This document shows, piece after piece, positions 1-11,900 of a DNA stretch of 64,000 bases. The notes under the pieces are model-generated. The model had not been told where the DNA came from and did no database searches. It saw only the letters and a list, made by a program, of their open reading frames with translations. The DNA comes from Tomocerus qinae (Eukaryota; Arthropoda; Collembola; Entomobryomorpha; Tomoceridae): NCBI GenBank assembly GCA_020055645.1, contig CM034548.1, forward strand, positions 47,112,296 through 47,176,295. Reading direction: 5' to 3'. The translations under genes were made by a program, and so were the position numbers. Numbering within the stretch: position 1 is the first letter of the stretch; each line of letters starts with the position of its first letter.

Positions 1-737
1 AAGTATCATAATTATACTTCCTAGAATGTTTGATAGAAAAGTGTTATAATTTTAAAAATAAGCACCTTGACTACATAAAAACAGCGTTTCACCAACTGGG
101 CCACCAACACCAAATTTCTGCAATTCTATTTTTAAAAACATTCAACATAATAATACATGTAAGACTGGCGACTCAAAAAGTGGATTTTCCCAAGAAGTTG
201 AAGGGAACTAATTCTTAGACTCCTTAGACTAAGAAAACTTGAAAAACTTCATGGAAAACCTTTTCATATTTGGCCATATGTTGCGACAAATGTATTTTGT
301 ATTTTCTAGGAAAATGTGTTTGCATTTCAAAAAATACAAACTATTTTGAGCAGTGATTTCAAAATGCCTTACTAAATTTACTATGTATTTTGTCAACTTG
401 TAAGATAATGAAATAGTTAATATCCTCCAGTATACTGAAGTGGAGATGTCAGTCCGCCGCCCGTGTAATGCTCTTTCTGTGATTTACCAATGCTTCTGAT
501 GTCTGATGTACAGAAACCTTGTGATTGCATGTAAATGTAATAATTACTTTACTACGATTGTCTCGTTGTCTGGACACTGGGTATCTCATTGTCTGAATAT
601 CTCTCAGATCTGCATTGTAGACGTAGAGCATTAAATAATTTCTAGTACCTTCCAGAAAATAATTATTCAGCTACACTTCTCAGCGAATCGGCTTTTGCTC
701 ATGAATACTAACAGAAAAGTAGAACGAGAGTTCAAGA
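1..737. other. intergenic, no gene seen
   Basis: AT-rich sequence. The open frames on both strands are under 65 codons, have no splice context and resemble no protein I know. I see nothing functional here apart from the 8-bp target-site copy at 730-737 that flanks the transposon to the right. Confidence 0.6.
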
Positions 738-1708
738 TAGGGAATCCAAAACCGGACCCAAATTTTAAAACCGGTTTTCGGGTTTTTCGGTTTTTGAAAA
801 TTTGTTTTTAAAAATTCAATGCTAATACTATCAAATTAATGTGTCAAGATAAAGACAGACAGAACAGAACACAACTTAATCAAGTGGAATTTTAACTTAC
901 TTAACATTTTAATTTAATTTTAATTTTTAAATGAGATATAAATCTCAAAAGTAGTTTTTGGTATTATGGTTTAAAGAGTGCTGATAGTAAATGTATTGCA
1001 ATTGGAGGGGACCCTTCTACAAAACCAATTCTATCGAGTCATTCTCATGACAAATAATCAAAATGTTGTAAGTTTATGTACTAAAATTATTGGCCACTCC
1101 AAAAACGTTCCGAGAGTTTTAACTTCAATCTGTGTAGTAATTTTTTTCCCACTCATATCCAGTTTTTCATAATTCTCAAAGGTAATTAATGCAATCATCG
1201 AATATCTAATCATAGAATACAGCGTCATTGAAGCAAATAAATTTTTCTCAAATTTTTAAAAAATTAGAGAAAATTGGTTTAAAATGATTCCATGTAATTA
1301 ACAAATTTTATTTTATTTCAAAAAATATATCGGGGATAAAAAATCATTACTGACATTTTTGTATTGCGTTAATCTAAAGTAAAAAACTCTAAACGGAACT
1401 GGGGATTGCCCTTCTATTACTTTACTGTTATTGTAAATACTAGTTTATTGTGTTTTACTTTACTGGAGTGGATGTTACTATTAATAAACGTTTTACTATT
1501 TTATATAATTTATGTGACTTTATAATTGTATCTCAATTTCGGTTTTTCGAATTTTCAGGCTTTATTGCTATTTTAACTGCATATCAGATATAGTTAAATA
1601 TCTTCTATCAACACCGGTTTTCAGAAAGTTAAAACCGGTTTCCGGTTTTGAAAAATTCGGTTTTTCACCGGTTTTAAAACCGGTGTAAAACCGGCTTTGG
1701 ATTCCCTA
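738..1708. mobile_element. hAT-type non-autonomous element (MITE)
   Basis: The element starts TAGGGAATCCAAA and ends TTTGGATTCCCTA, so the termini are inverted repeats. The inner termini are rich in CCGGTTTT motifs on both sides. It is flanked by a perfect 8-bp direct repeat GTTCAAGA at 730-737 and 1709-1716. Eight-base target duplications and TAGGG/CAGGG-like ends are hallmarks of hAT transposons. The 971-bp interior is AT-rich and codes for no transposase, so it would depend on an enzyme supplied elsewhere. The perfect duplication suggests a fairly recent insertion. Confidence 0.85.
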
Positions 1709-3045
1709 GTTCAAGACTTATAATTTACATAGAGTTAGAACATGATACTAAAGATTCGGAATCTAAGATAAAAACAGCCTAAAGGTCACATATTATATTA
1801 CATACATACATTCTTATGCTATCCAGGACCCAGGATAAAAGTAATTTTGTCCACCTATTATCTAGGACAGAATTAAATTTTATTAAAGTAGAAGAGTACA
1901 CATGATTTTATCGGCATCGGACAGAGGAATCTATCTATCCAATCCATACCTTGCCTACCCTACACGGTTGATGAAATAAAAGACTCAGGAAGGACCTGAG
2001 GAGGAAGGACTAAGGACTAGCATCACAGAATCGTGTAATGTAAGACTGTTGTATTGTAAAATTGTAATTGTAAGTGTCTAGGGCACAGTATTGTACATTG
2101 CTGTGAAGATGTTGACGAAGAGTACGTTGCGTTGCTGCCCGGGCCGCCAGCCGGGTACACATGAATAGGTATAAAAGGCATGGTAATGTGCTCTCTTCCA
2201 AATAAGTTTACTGTATTATACATACAGCTGCAGCTGCAGCTGCAACATTTATTATCTCTTGGCTGAAAGGAGGTCAGAGGAAATGTATTATAATACTATG
2301 TAGATTTTGTAGATAGTCTGGTCGAATCCTATTCACTCTGCACTAGTAGGCAATCAGTCAGTCATGCATGTCATAAAAGAGTCTCAGAGAAGGAAAGCCA
2401 TTCATTATGACTATCACTCAGGCCTCGCCGCGCCGGAATGCATTTGAGGGAATCTTACTTCAAGTAGTTGGAGCGGGATATTTGTGAGTTGGTGGGAACT
2501 CGTGTTTGGCTGCTTTCTCGCTTTACCTGTTGCAGTTTCCAAATTCCACTTCATTCATTCGCAGTCTGTCTTGCTGCCTGCCCGCTCGCCGCTGCCTGCC
2601 TGCCTCTCCGATGTTGGTTAGACTTGTCAATCCGACCGCTCTTCAGTCAAGAATTTTTAAGGTTTAAGCCAACTTGGTTGTTGACCGGTCAGGATCTTTA
2701 TAATTAGCCAACGTATACATGTTTAAGTCTACAGTTTATTTTCAGAAAGTAACTTGGAATTACAGTTTTCACAAATACAAGCGATTCAGTGCAGTGCCGT
2801 ACGACAGACAACAAAATTGCTTTTGGTGTTTGGTCTTGGCGATTCCATCTCTACTGTGAATAGAATGCCTTGCACTAAGTAGGCACATTACAACAATCGA
2901 CACTAAGTTTTTAGTTGCTTCTCACACTTCTCAGCAGTAACGTGTTTAGGAAATTTCTATTTTTGTGACAACCAACAACAACCATCAATCAACGATCAAA
3001 TATTGAATATCTACTACTGCAGATTTGAAACCAGAGGTCGTAGTC
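1709..3045. other. intergenic plus probable promoter and 5' UTR of the E(z)-like gene
   Basis: Mostly AT-rich. A short GCAGCT-type microsatellite lies near 2225-2246. A GC-richer stretch, CTGCCTGCC-like, spans about 2420-2640. It stands out from the surroundings and lies a few hundred bases before the E(z)-like start codon, so it is the likeliest promoter or 5' UTR. No reading frame here is convincing. Confidence 0.4.
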
Positions 3046-6000
3046 ATGACTGATTATCAGTTAAAAGAATGTAGCGTTGTACTGGAGCGTTACGTGCCCG
3101 TCACAACAGTCACAAGGCGGAAGTGTGAACGTGAACCTCAACCTAAACCCGGCTGTAGCTACGACTACAGGAAAAGATCCGGCAAAACCAAACCGGAATC
3201 CAAAAAGTCGGATGGTTCAACCAAACTTCCAAATGGGAAGGAAGCCGACGTTAGTGAAGCAGAAAGCATTAAAATGGAATTACTTCGCAAATGTCATTCA
3301 GAAGCTACTGAAAACTACGAAAAGTTACGGGTTGATCACTGTAAATTATCTTGGGCTCGTAATATGAGCACCATTAATGAAAGTAAGCGGCATTATAATT
3401 TGTAATTAAATATTATATCCATTTGATAGATGGGTTTGCTAAACAGTTATTGGATTGCAAGTATTGCAACTAATGATCACTTATATTAGTTAAAATATTT
3501 ATATTCATTCGAACTTTGCGCTTTACACTGTAAAGCAGTTGAATGAGTTAAAAGACGCAGCTCCCAAATCTGTCTCCGGGAAAGCAAATTCTGTCCCCAG
3601 CAGGCTTCTCTACTCACGTATACTCCGAAACCCCAACATTTCTAGGGGGGGGGGGTCAAAACTCATATTTGTGCTGGGGGGTCTAGTTGCAACGGTTAAG
3701 GGTCAAGCTTTTTTTGACCCCCTGTCTCCCTCAGCTTCGCTAAGGGTCTCAGGGGGTCAAAATTTTGACCATCTTTATGGAGGGTCAAAACCCGACTTGA
3801 CCATAGGGGTTTAGACCATAGGGGTTTCGGAGTATGCTCACGTTAGAGCAACACCAGTTTGCGGATAGACGTTTGCACGCGGGTAGACACACGAACATTC
3901 GGCGAAGTGTTTGTTTGTATTGTTTTACCCCTCTTATTTTTTTTCGATAATTTCTATTCATCGTATAAGGTCGTTCAAAATAGGAAAAGTTCATGGACAC
4001 TACTGTACTAGTAACTACTGTCACGTCACATCCTGACACGGGAAGTGTATTAAAACTACATATTATGGCGTAAATTTAATTCTGTTTATTGTACAAATTC
4101 CTACAATAGCTCGTTTAAAATTGAACAGGTTCTGGTTCTGAGACATTTCTGAACGTATTATTCACGTTGTTTTCTTTAGTTATTTAAATCTCTCCGTGTT
4201 ATATTTCCGTTTTGCAATGGTTATTGGTTAATTATCCTAGACCTTTCCTAGATCAAACAGTTTTTTGAATATTGAACCATGAAATTATCAGGTAATCATT
4301 AATGCGGTCTGTTTCGCCCTTAGATATTAACGAAAATCTCAACATGGGAATTTGGCCTCCTCCAGCACGTAAGGTCAAAAGAGCTCTAAATCCAAATCGA
4401 AAGCCACGGAAGGAGTTACCAGATGACGCATTGGATCCTGAAGTTTTGGTCAATATCGTCCAGTATAGTCAAAAGGATAAAAAATCATCAAAGAAAATTC
4501 CTCTTGTGATGATGAAAGAAGTAGCTCAGTTGCCCCCCATGATACATTGGACTGAAACACCGACGAATTTCCGTGTAGAGGACGGAGAATTTTTAGCCAA
4601 TTACCCATATCTGGGCGAAGATATGGACGCAGAATTTGAAAATGAGCTGTACGATCTGTATGATGAAAAAGACTTCAATTCTGCCCAGAAACAAATAATG
4701 CCCGATGAAGTCTTTTTAGAGACTATCAATGAATTTGAAACCTCTTTAATAAATGCGCAAATGGAGAATTCCAACCGGGGCTCAAACTCTACATCAGACG
4801 AATTGGCAAGAATTAAGCGATATGGCGTAATTATGCCTTCTCGGTCGGTGTTTTCTGCTATGTCCAACTGTTTTGAATACTTGGGGTTTCCTTACGAGCT
4901 TGAAGAAAGGTAAAAGCCCAGTTTTTACTGTGGGTCTATATTTTCGGTATTGCACCACCATATCATTTTCTGATGATAGCAGAAATTTAGTCTTAGGTTT
5001 CTGAAATGAAAAAAATCTAAAAAATCGTCTACTGATCATTAAACTCTTAAAGCCTTGTAATCGAGGCAATTTTTTTTACATATTGAACTAATACAGATCT
5101 ATGAAATTTGTGTACTATAAATAAAATATCTCAATAATAATCATTTCTAAAAACAGCAAGACCAAAATTAGGTGGAATGTTGGGTAGTATTGACCGACTT
5201 TGAACTGATATTTACCATTCATGTTAATTTTCCATGTTACTCAAATTTAATTTTGATATATTATTTCTTATTTAGATACGCTAAGATATGTAAAGAAGCA
5301 CAGTCAGGTCTGGATTCAACAGATAATCTCCCAGATACGCCTAATGTGGATGAGTCCTTAATTGATGCAGTCGACCCCGACAAAGCTTTGAGTACTTATC
5401 AAAAATTATTTTGCCCTCGTTGTCTGGTCTATTGCTGCATTACACATGGTAATGGTTCTCATTTATTTGGATCTCATTCCTTTCATTTTATTGACGGTCT
5501 GTTTCATTAATGCAGATGCTGATGATCACGTTGACCCAAAATACCATGGCGAGAAAGTGAAGAAACTGGAACGTGAAGCTGAAATCTCTTGTGACAATCC
5601 AGATTGTATTGAAAAGCTTGTTGACATTCCTATTATTCCTAAGCCTAAAGGAAAAAACTTTAAGGTGCAAATAATGCAAACTGAAATTTGGTTTTATAGC
5701 TTTAAATAATTTACTGTAATTTTTTTGTTAGAAGGGAAAAAAATTTCCACCAAGATCTACAAAAACTATCAGTGATAAATGGACTCCTCATGAGATAACG
5801 ATGTGTAAGCTACTCTTTCGAACTGCCAAGCACAGACCGTGTTACATATCATCAATAATGGCTACAAAAACATGTCGGCAGGTATAACTGAATCAAATTT
5901 CATTTACAGTATTCCAGTTTATGGAATCTCAAATGTGCCAAAAAATAAAAAGTTTTGTAACTTCTATCTAGATTAAAGATTACCTTCAGTCTGAGCTAGG

Positions 6001-7695
6001 AGTCATTTTCCCCTTAGCAAAAGTAGAACCGGAACCTACTAAGCAAGAGAGAAAAAATGATGCCCCAGAGAAGTATGACCCGAGACGAATTTGTCAGGAC
6101 TCAATGGATTCTCCTCACTACCGACCTTGTCTCCATACCGATGGCGGGAGCTGCAACACAAAAAATATGTGCTGCTGTGTCCTCAGTAGCACTTTCTGTG
6201 AGCGCTGGTGTTCTTGCCCTATTGACTGTGAGTTCTTTTTATATAAAGTTAAGGGATAAAGTATGCAAAATAAAAACAGCGGACCCCGGAGGATAAATTT
6301 ATTAACTATATGTTAATATAACCAGACTACTTGCATGCAGTGCACATGCAATTTTTTGATTATTTAATTTCAGTCTCGGTTATTTAGAAATATTTACACA
6401 CATTGTCCACTGTGATTTATCGGAAAGTTATCATAACAGAGCAGACAAAATCAGCTACAAATTTTGCATAGTCAAATGTGAAGTAGCCATAGTTATTTTT
6501 TAAAGACTAATTTGTACCCGAAAACCGTTACAAATAAATGTGTTTCTTAAAATTCAAAGCCATGAAAAATTCTGGGGAAAATGAATGAAATTTAAAGTTG
6601 GAATACACCACTAAACATTCAAGTCGTTTAAAAAAATAGCGTACTATGTACCGTACTACTTAATGCATAATAATAATTCCTTTGATTCATTCCATAAAAT
6701 TATTTACTCTTTATCTTATCGTAATGTAAAATTTGACTTGATTTTGACTTTAATATATGTCGTAGGTCCTCGCCGCTTTAAGGGTTGCAAATGCAAGGCT
6801 ACTTGTGGCACAATTGCGTGTCCCTGTTACAGAGCCAACCGAGAGTGTGATCCGTCTACGTGCTTAAAATGTGGATCTGAAAATCCAATTCATATTGATG
6901 GACGATGCCAAAATGTGGGCATTTTGCACCACCGAGGTTAGTATCTGTTAATCTTTGGTTAAAATATTTATGACAGTCAAAATCAAAAAAACCTACAGCA
7001 GACAGTTGTTTTACGGAAAGGAAAATATTCCTAATTTTTTAAATTAGTTTGTTTATTATCGGGGATATTTATGTTTACAGAAAAGCCTATAGAGTTAAAG
7101 AGGTCCACGGTCGCCGGCTGGGGTGGATTTATTGGGTGTGATGTTAAGAAATGGGAGCTGGTAGCGGAATACAGAGGCGAAGTTATTTCACAACATGAAA
7201 GCTCCCGGCGTGGGCTTTACTATGATAAAATTCGACATACTTATCTATTTAATCTCAATGAAGGTTAGCTGACAAAAATATTTAAAAAACAAAAAAAAGG
7301 AGTAGCCTTAATAAGCCTTTAAATTTCAGACTTAGTTGTCGATGCTACTAGAATCGGAAGTAAGGTTCGTTTTGTCAACTCGTCAAAGAATCCAAATTGT
7401 TACGCCAAGGTAATGATGGTGCATGGCGACCATAGGATTGGAATTTATGCTAAACGAAACTTAAAAGTGGGCGAGGAATTGTTTTTTGATTATGAAAATA
7501 GTAAGTTTGCTTCTCTATTTCAGAATGTTCTACTAATTTTAATCTACCCTTTTGGTAGGAAGCTTAATCACATTAAATAACTTTTAACTTTCAGTAATTA
7601 AAAAATCAGAAGACGGAGGGGAAACTTCAAGACGAAGGGGCAGACCAAAATCTTCAAAAACCGAAGTCTCTAAGGCCGTTAAGTCGTCAAAATAA
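3046..7695 (+). CDS. E(z): Enhancer of zeste (EZH1/2-like) histone H3K27 methyltransferase homologue, ten exons
   Basis: Exons: 3046-3382, 4324-4909, 5276-5448, 5516-5664, 5732-5881, 5972-6227, 6766-6936, 7081-7263, 7330-7500, 7595-7695. All have GT-AG sites and matching phase, giving 758 aa; human EZH2 is 746. Recognisable parts: the region around [20 protein letters not shown] (exon 2), [11 protein letters not shown] (exon 3), a SANT-like segment ending IMATKTCRQ (exon 5), the cysteine-rich CXC domain (about 510-600, with CKCKATCG and [12 protein letters not shown]) and the SET domain (about 615-724, with [31 protein letters not shown] and EELFFDY). In PRC2 this protein methylates H3K27 in the nucleus. 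Oddities: the NHS motif reads NSS (residues 685-687), and the usual tail after FFDY is replaced by a basic tail with RRRGRPK. EZH2 residues Y641, A677 and Y726 have conserved counterparts. The ATG at 3046 was chosen because it is the first in-frame Met. The N-terminal 110 aa are divergent. Confidence 0.92.
3620..3835. mobile_element. short inverted-repeat element in E(z) intron 1
   Basis: Termini ATACTCCGAAACCCC and GGGGTTTCGGAGTAT are perfect 15-bp inverted repeats. The flanks carry CTCACGT at 3613-3619 and again at 3837-3843, a likely 7-8 bp target duplication. The interior is rich in G and C tracts (GGGGGGG, TTTTGACC repeats). There is no transposase. It lies within the 941-bp first intron and leaves the splice sites untouched. 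Its long open frame is an artefact of G-rich sequence. Confidence 0.75.
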
Positions 7696-8935
7696 ATAAT
7701 TGCTCAGAAGCTGGAATAACGTAGAGATGAAGAAAATAAGTTCCAAACTGGAACCAAAAAACCATTTTACACTTTATCAATATAGTTTTCACTGGAAACA
7801 TATTGGTAAAGGTATATATACTTTATGCTTAAAGCAATTTTATTTGAATTGCTATTTTTTTGTTTTCAAAACTTTTGTGATGCCTACATTGGAGTTAAGT
7901 AGGTGGTCTAAATCGTTATGTAAAGGAAAGTTTTTTGTACTCCGTATTTAACTGACTGTTTGTTTCACTGCCTATAGTTTCATAATTAATTTACTTAGGG
8001 GAGGGAAAATGGCTCAAGTGTTCCTCATTGAAAATTTAACATTTCAAAAATCATCCTCCATTAAATCATGTCAGGATAAGTATGTGTGTAATCAAATTAT
8101 TTAATCGAAAGCTTGGAAAATGTGTATAAACTAGTTAGCTCTGAAATGTTAAATTTTCAATAAAATTAAGCAAAGGATAATTAAGATAATATATTTTATG
8201 AAAGCTGAACAATATATTTAGGTATGTTTGTTATTTAAGTACTACTTTATTACATTTTGTACCTATATGTTATTATGCATTCAAAATTAATCCTATAGTA
8301 GAAACCATCATTCTTTCTTTAGTCAGAAATAAAGTTACTAGCAAAAAAATTACATAACATCAAAAAATGTTACCTGTTTTTTAATTTGTCATTTAACAAG
8401 GGGCAAAAGGCAAAATGGTAGGTGGAAATTGAAGAATGTGTAGTATTTACTTTGTCATTTTAACCATTAATAGTATTGGTTGTACCGTCCTTGTACTTTT
8501 GAAATTATTTCTGGAAACCAGATAGTCTAAAAGAATGTTGCTATCATTCCATTGTGTTTATTATTATTTCTGCTTCAGAAACATCGTTAGCATTAATACA
8601 CTAGTCACTAAATGGAGGCTTGTGATTAACTAAAAGAAATAAAATATAAATGTTATTTCCAGTGTAGAAATGAGCATAACTTTGGCAAAATAATTCCTAA
8701 TATTATTCACATGCGTTGAAACCTTTCTTGCTGTAAGACTTATCTGAATAACTAATATAATTTTTTCTTACAACTTCAATTAAATCAATTTCATAACGGA
8801 AAATCAAAAGTCTTTTTCTGTACTTTAAGCGAATTGACAACTTTTGCACACATTCAAAGGAATGTATAAACAACAGCGTGAAAATAGAATAACTAATGTT
8901 TTAGTACAAATGCATCTCTGATCACAAAATTATAA
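7696..8935. other. AT-rich gap between two convergent genes
   Basis: This lies between the E(z)-like stop codon and the P450 stop codon, which face each other. It must hold both 3' UTRs. Several AATAAA-type hexamers are present. I see no gene. Confidence 0.5.
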
Positions 8936-11900
8936 TTACTTGAGCTTTCGAATCGTCACGACGGCATGGTATGGTTTAGGCGACAATGTAAATCCAATCA
9001 CCGGCTCCGTTGTTGGGTTTAAATGTCCAGGAACGGTTTCAAATAGAAAGTTTTGCACCAGGGTTGTGAAGTACAGAAACAAAGACATTCGAGCCAAGGA
9101 TTCTCCAAGACATATTCGCTTCCCCATCCCGAAAGGATTAAAGTTTTCATCCCGAGTCAAATCTCCGTTTTCGTCAATAAATCGCTCCGGTTTAAAAACT
9201 TGCGGATCTCCCCAATGATTTTGATTCATATGCATAGAATACAGGTTAAGCAGGACCATTGTCTTCTGCATTAAAATATTCATGTGTAAATAAGACTAAT
9301 TATTTACAAATCATTTACCTATAATATTAGCACTAAAGTATTTTGATGTTTATGTTAAGAATGCCTGCCAACAAATGCTACGGATCTAATTTAATTTATT
9401 TCTACAGTACTTTAATGCAAAATCTTTTTTGTCGTTTTCCAATACATTGATCCTTGCATACATTGTAAATTTGTAAATTATAACTATATGTTTATTAAAC
9501 TACACTGCCAATTTCCCTTGAGGTGGTGAAATTGCCGGGCAGGGTGGCAGGTTAAGATGGAGTTTCGGCTGTGGCTATTTACGCAATTTTTGGGAATAAA
9601 TTTTGGAAATTGTATTTATTTCATTAAACCAACAGTCATGAGCTTCTTTAATTGAAAAAAAGATACAAAAAATGTTGTACATATTGTCATCTAACAAGTT
9701 AAGTATTGTTTGGCGATATTTTTTACTTACTTCCAAAGTAATATTTGAGAATCTGTTGGAGACCTAAAATGGGAACGAAGTGGAATATCGCCAAAAACTT
9801 TTTACACTTACTTTTTAGATTATGTACAACATTTTTTGTATCTTTAGTTTTTTCAATTAAGCCCCTTGTGAATTGAAAAATATCATAATTTCAAAATTTC
9901 AATGTAAATGGTCAAATTTTAAATTTTCCCGCACATGAAATAATAGCAACCTAAAGCTCACTGACAGCTGGAAATATTTGCATACAGAATGCATGAACTG
10001 TTTGGTTATGAAATATACGGACTTGTTGAGATTTGCCACATTTAGGTAAAAGTTTAAGATTGGCTTAGCTGCGTTATCAGCGCGGCAAATTAACACACGA
10101 TAATATAATCATACAAGCACGTATACAGAACTGAGTTTCGGAGGGGGCTAAGATTTCCAATAGATATATGCGAAACTTTTTGGCATAGTTTTACGGAAAT
10201 GAGTCAAAAAGGGCCAAAAATGGCAAATAATCGCCCATTTTTTGCTATTTTGAGAAAAAAATTCCCTTTTCTTGGATTTCGGGGGGGGGGGGCTTCAGCC
10301 CGTAAAGCCCATTCCTCAATACATCCTTGTAATAATACATACCGATCTAGGGAATTTTTGACTGCGCAACTCGAACATCACGATTATACTATAGTAGTGA
10401 TAGTGATGGGTGGGCCTAATAATGAAGGTCTATTTACCTTAGGAATTCTAAAGCCTCTGAAATAGGTTTCCTGTGTTACTTCATGCGGGACTGCCAAAGG
10501 GGCGATGTTCGCCATCCGTTGAATTTCCATCAAAACAGCTTCAGTGTATGGCAATCTATATAGTAATAAAAATGTCATTGCAATAAGATTTTATGTTTTT
10601 ATGAACACAATGGAGTTTAAAACTAATTCCATAATATTTGTTGTCACGGCCGCAGCGAGGGGGAAATGAGAAAAATAAAGAAATGTGTGTCTAAAAGCGC
10701 AAAACTTCGTTAAAGTGGCATTGTTTCTTCTGACTGCGGCCGAGTTTGCTGTATTTTGTCACATGTATCAACTTGCCTATACCAAAATTGGTTCATGGTA
10801 GTAAATAAATACCACATAAATATTGACAATTTGAAGATGTTGACGTACAAATGTTATTAATATTGCCAAATGATATAATGCTGTTGACGACTGGGTTGGT
10901 ATTGTCGAAGAATTTTTTTTAGTAATCGCCTAGATTGGTTCCAGAGTCAACAGGGGTTCGCATTGCAACTAGCAACCATTTTGAACAGTTCAAGCATTTC
11001 ATAATAGTTCATAATGTAAATCTTTGTGCCAAATAATTACTTATTTCGGTAAAAGTAACTACCTATTACCAGTGCCTTTTCAACGAATCTGAGCGTCTGT
11101 TTATTTTTCTATACGTAATATTATTGCCCCAGTTCTTATTATTTGTGGCCCACTATTTCTTTAACATGAATCAAATTATAGGGTTAGTAAGTATTCATAT
11201 TATTCTGGGCATCCATCCATGTTATACAAGCTGTAGTCTCTGAAACTTTAAAGTGGAATCTCATTTTCCTTTTCCACGCGCCGATCCATATTTATGTACA
11301 TCCATAAACATCCACCAGTTATTGTACACCAATAAATATGCTTCAAAAATACAGATACATATAAGTTTCATAGTAATATCATAGGGCATTGCAGTAAGTA
11401 CTACATACTACTATATTGACTATCATAAGGTTGAAGGTACGACAAAACTTTTCTATCACTTTTCAGGAGCATCCACGGTTCCACATTCCACCTGTGCAGA
11501 ATTGAGAAGTTGTCCTGTTTTAATCCATGAAAACTGGAGCAGGTATTATATTAATCAATCTGTTGCTGAGCGTCTGAGCAGAGCAGATCGTCTGAGCACG
11601 TTGTTTCTCGCACTCGCAAATCTATTGCGTTGCAAAAGATATTCTGTGCTTCAATCAATAGAGAGTGGAGGAGAGAAGGAAGAAGATCGATTGACTGACT
11701 GACTGTCTGGAGCCTGGAGGAGACCAAAAGGGAAGATCGATTGACTCACTCTTTAGAGTCTGAATGAAGAGCTTGCTCCGAATCTCAGCTATTTCTGCTT
11801 CGCACTGTCATTTGTACATCTCGCCATAAATCACTGACTGCCCATTAATAACTCCGTAGATCAAACATACTAAGTATCATTACATATCTGTAATTGTGAT

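Noticed and set aside
3539..3814. 91-codon plus-strand frame in E(z) intron 1
   Set aside because: It lies largely inside the G-rich inverted-repeat element and has no start or splice support.
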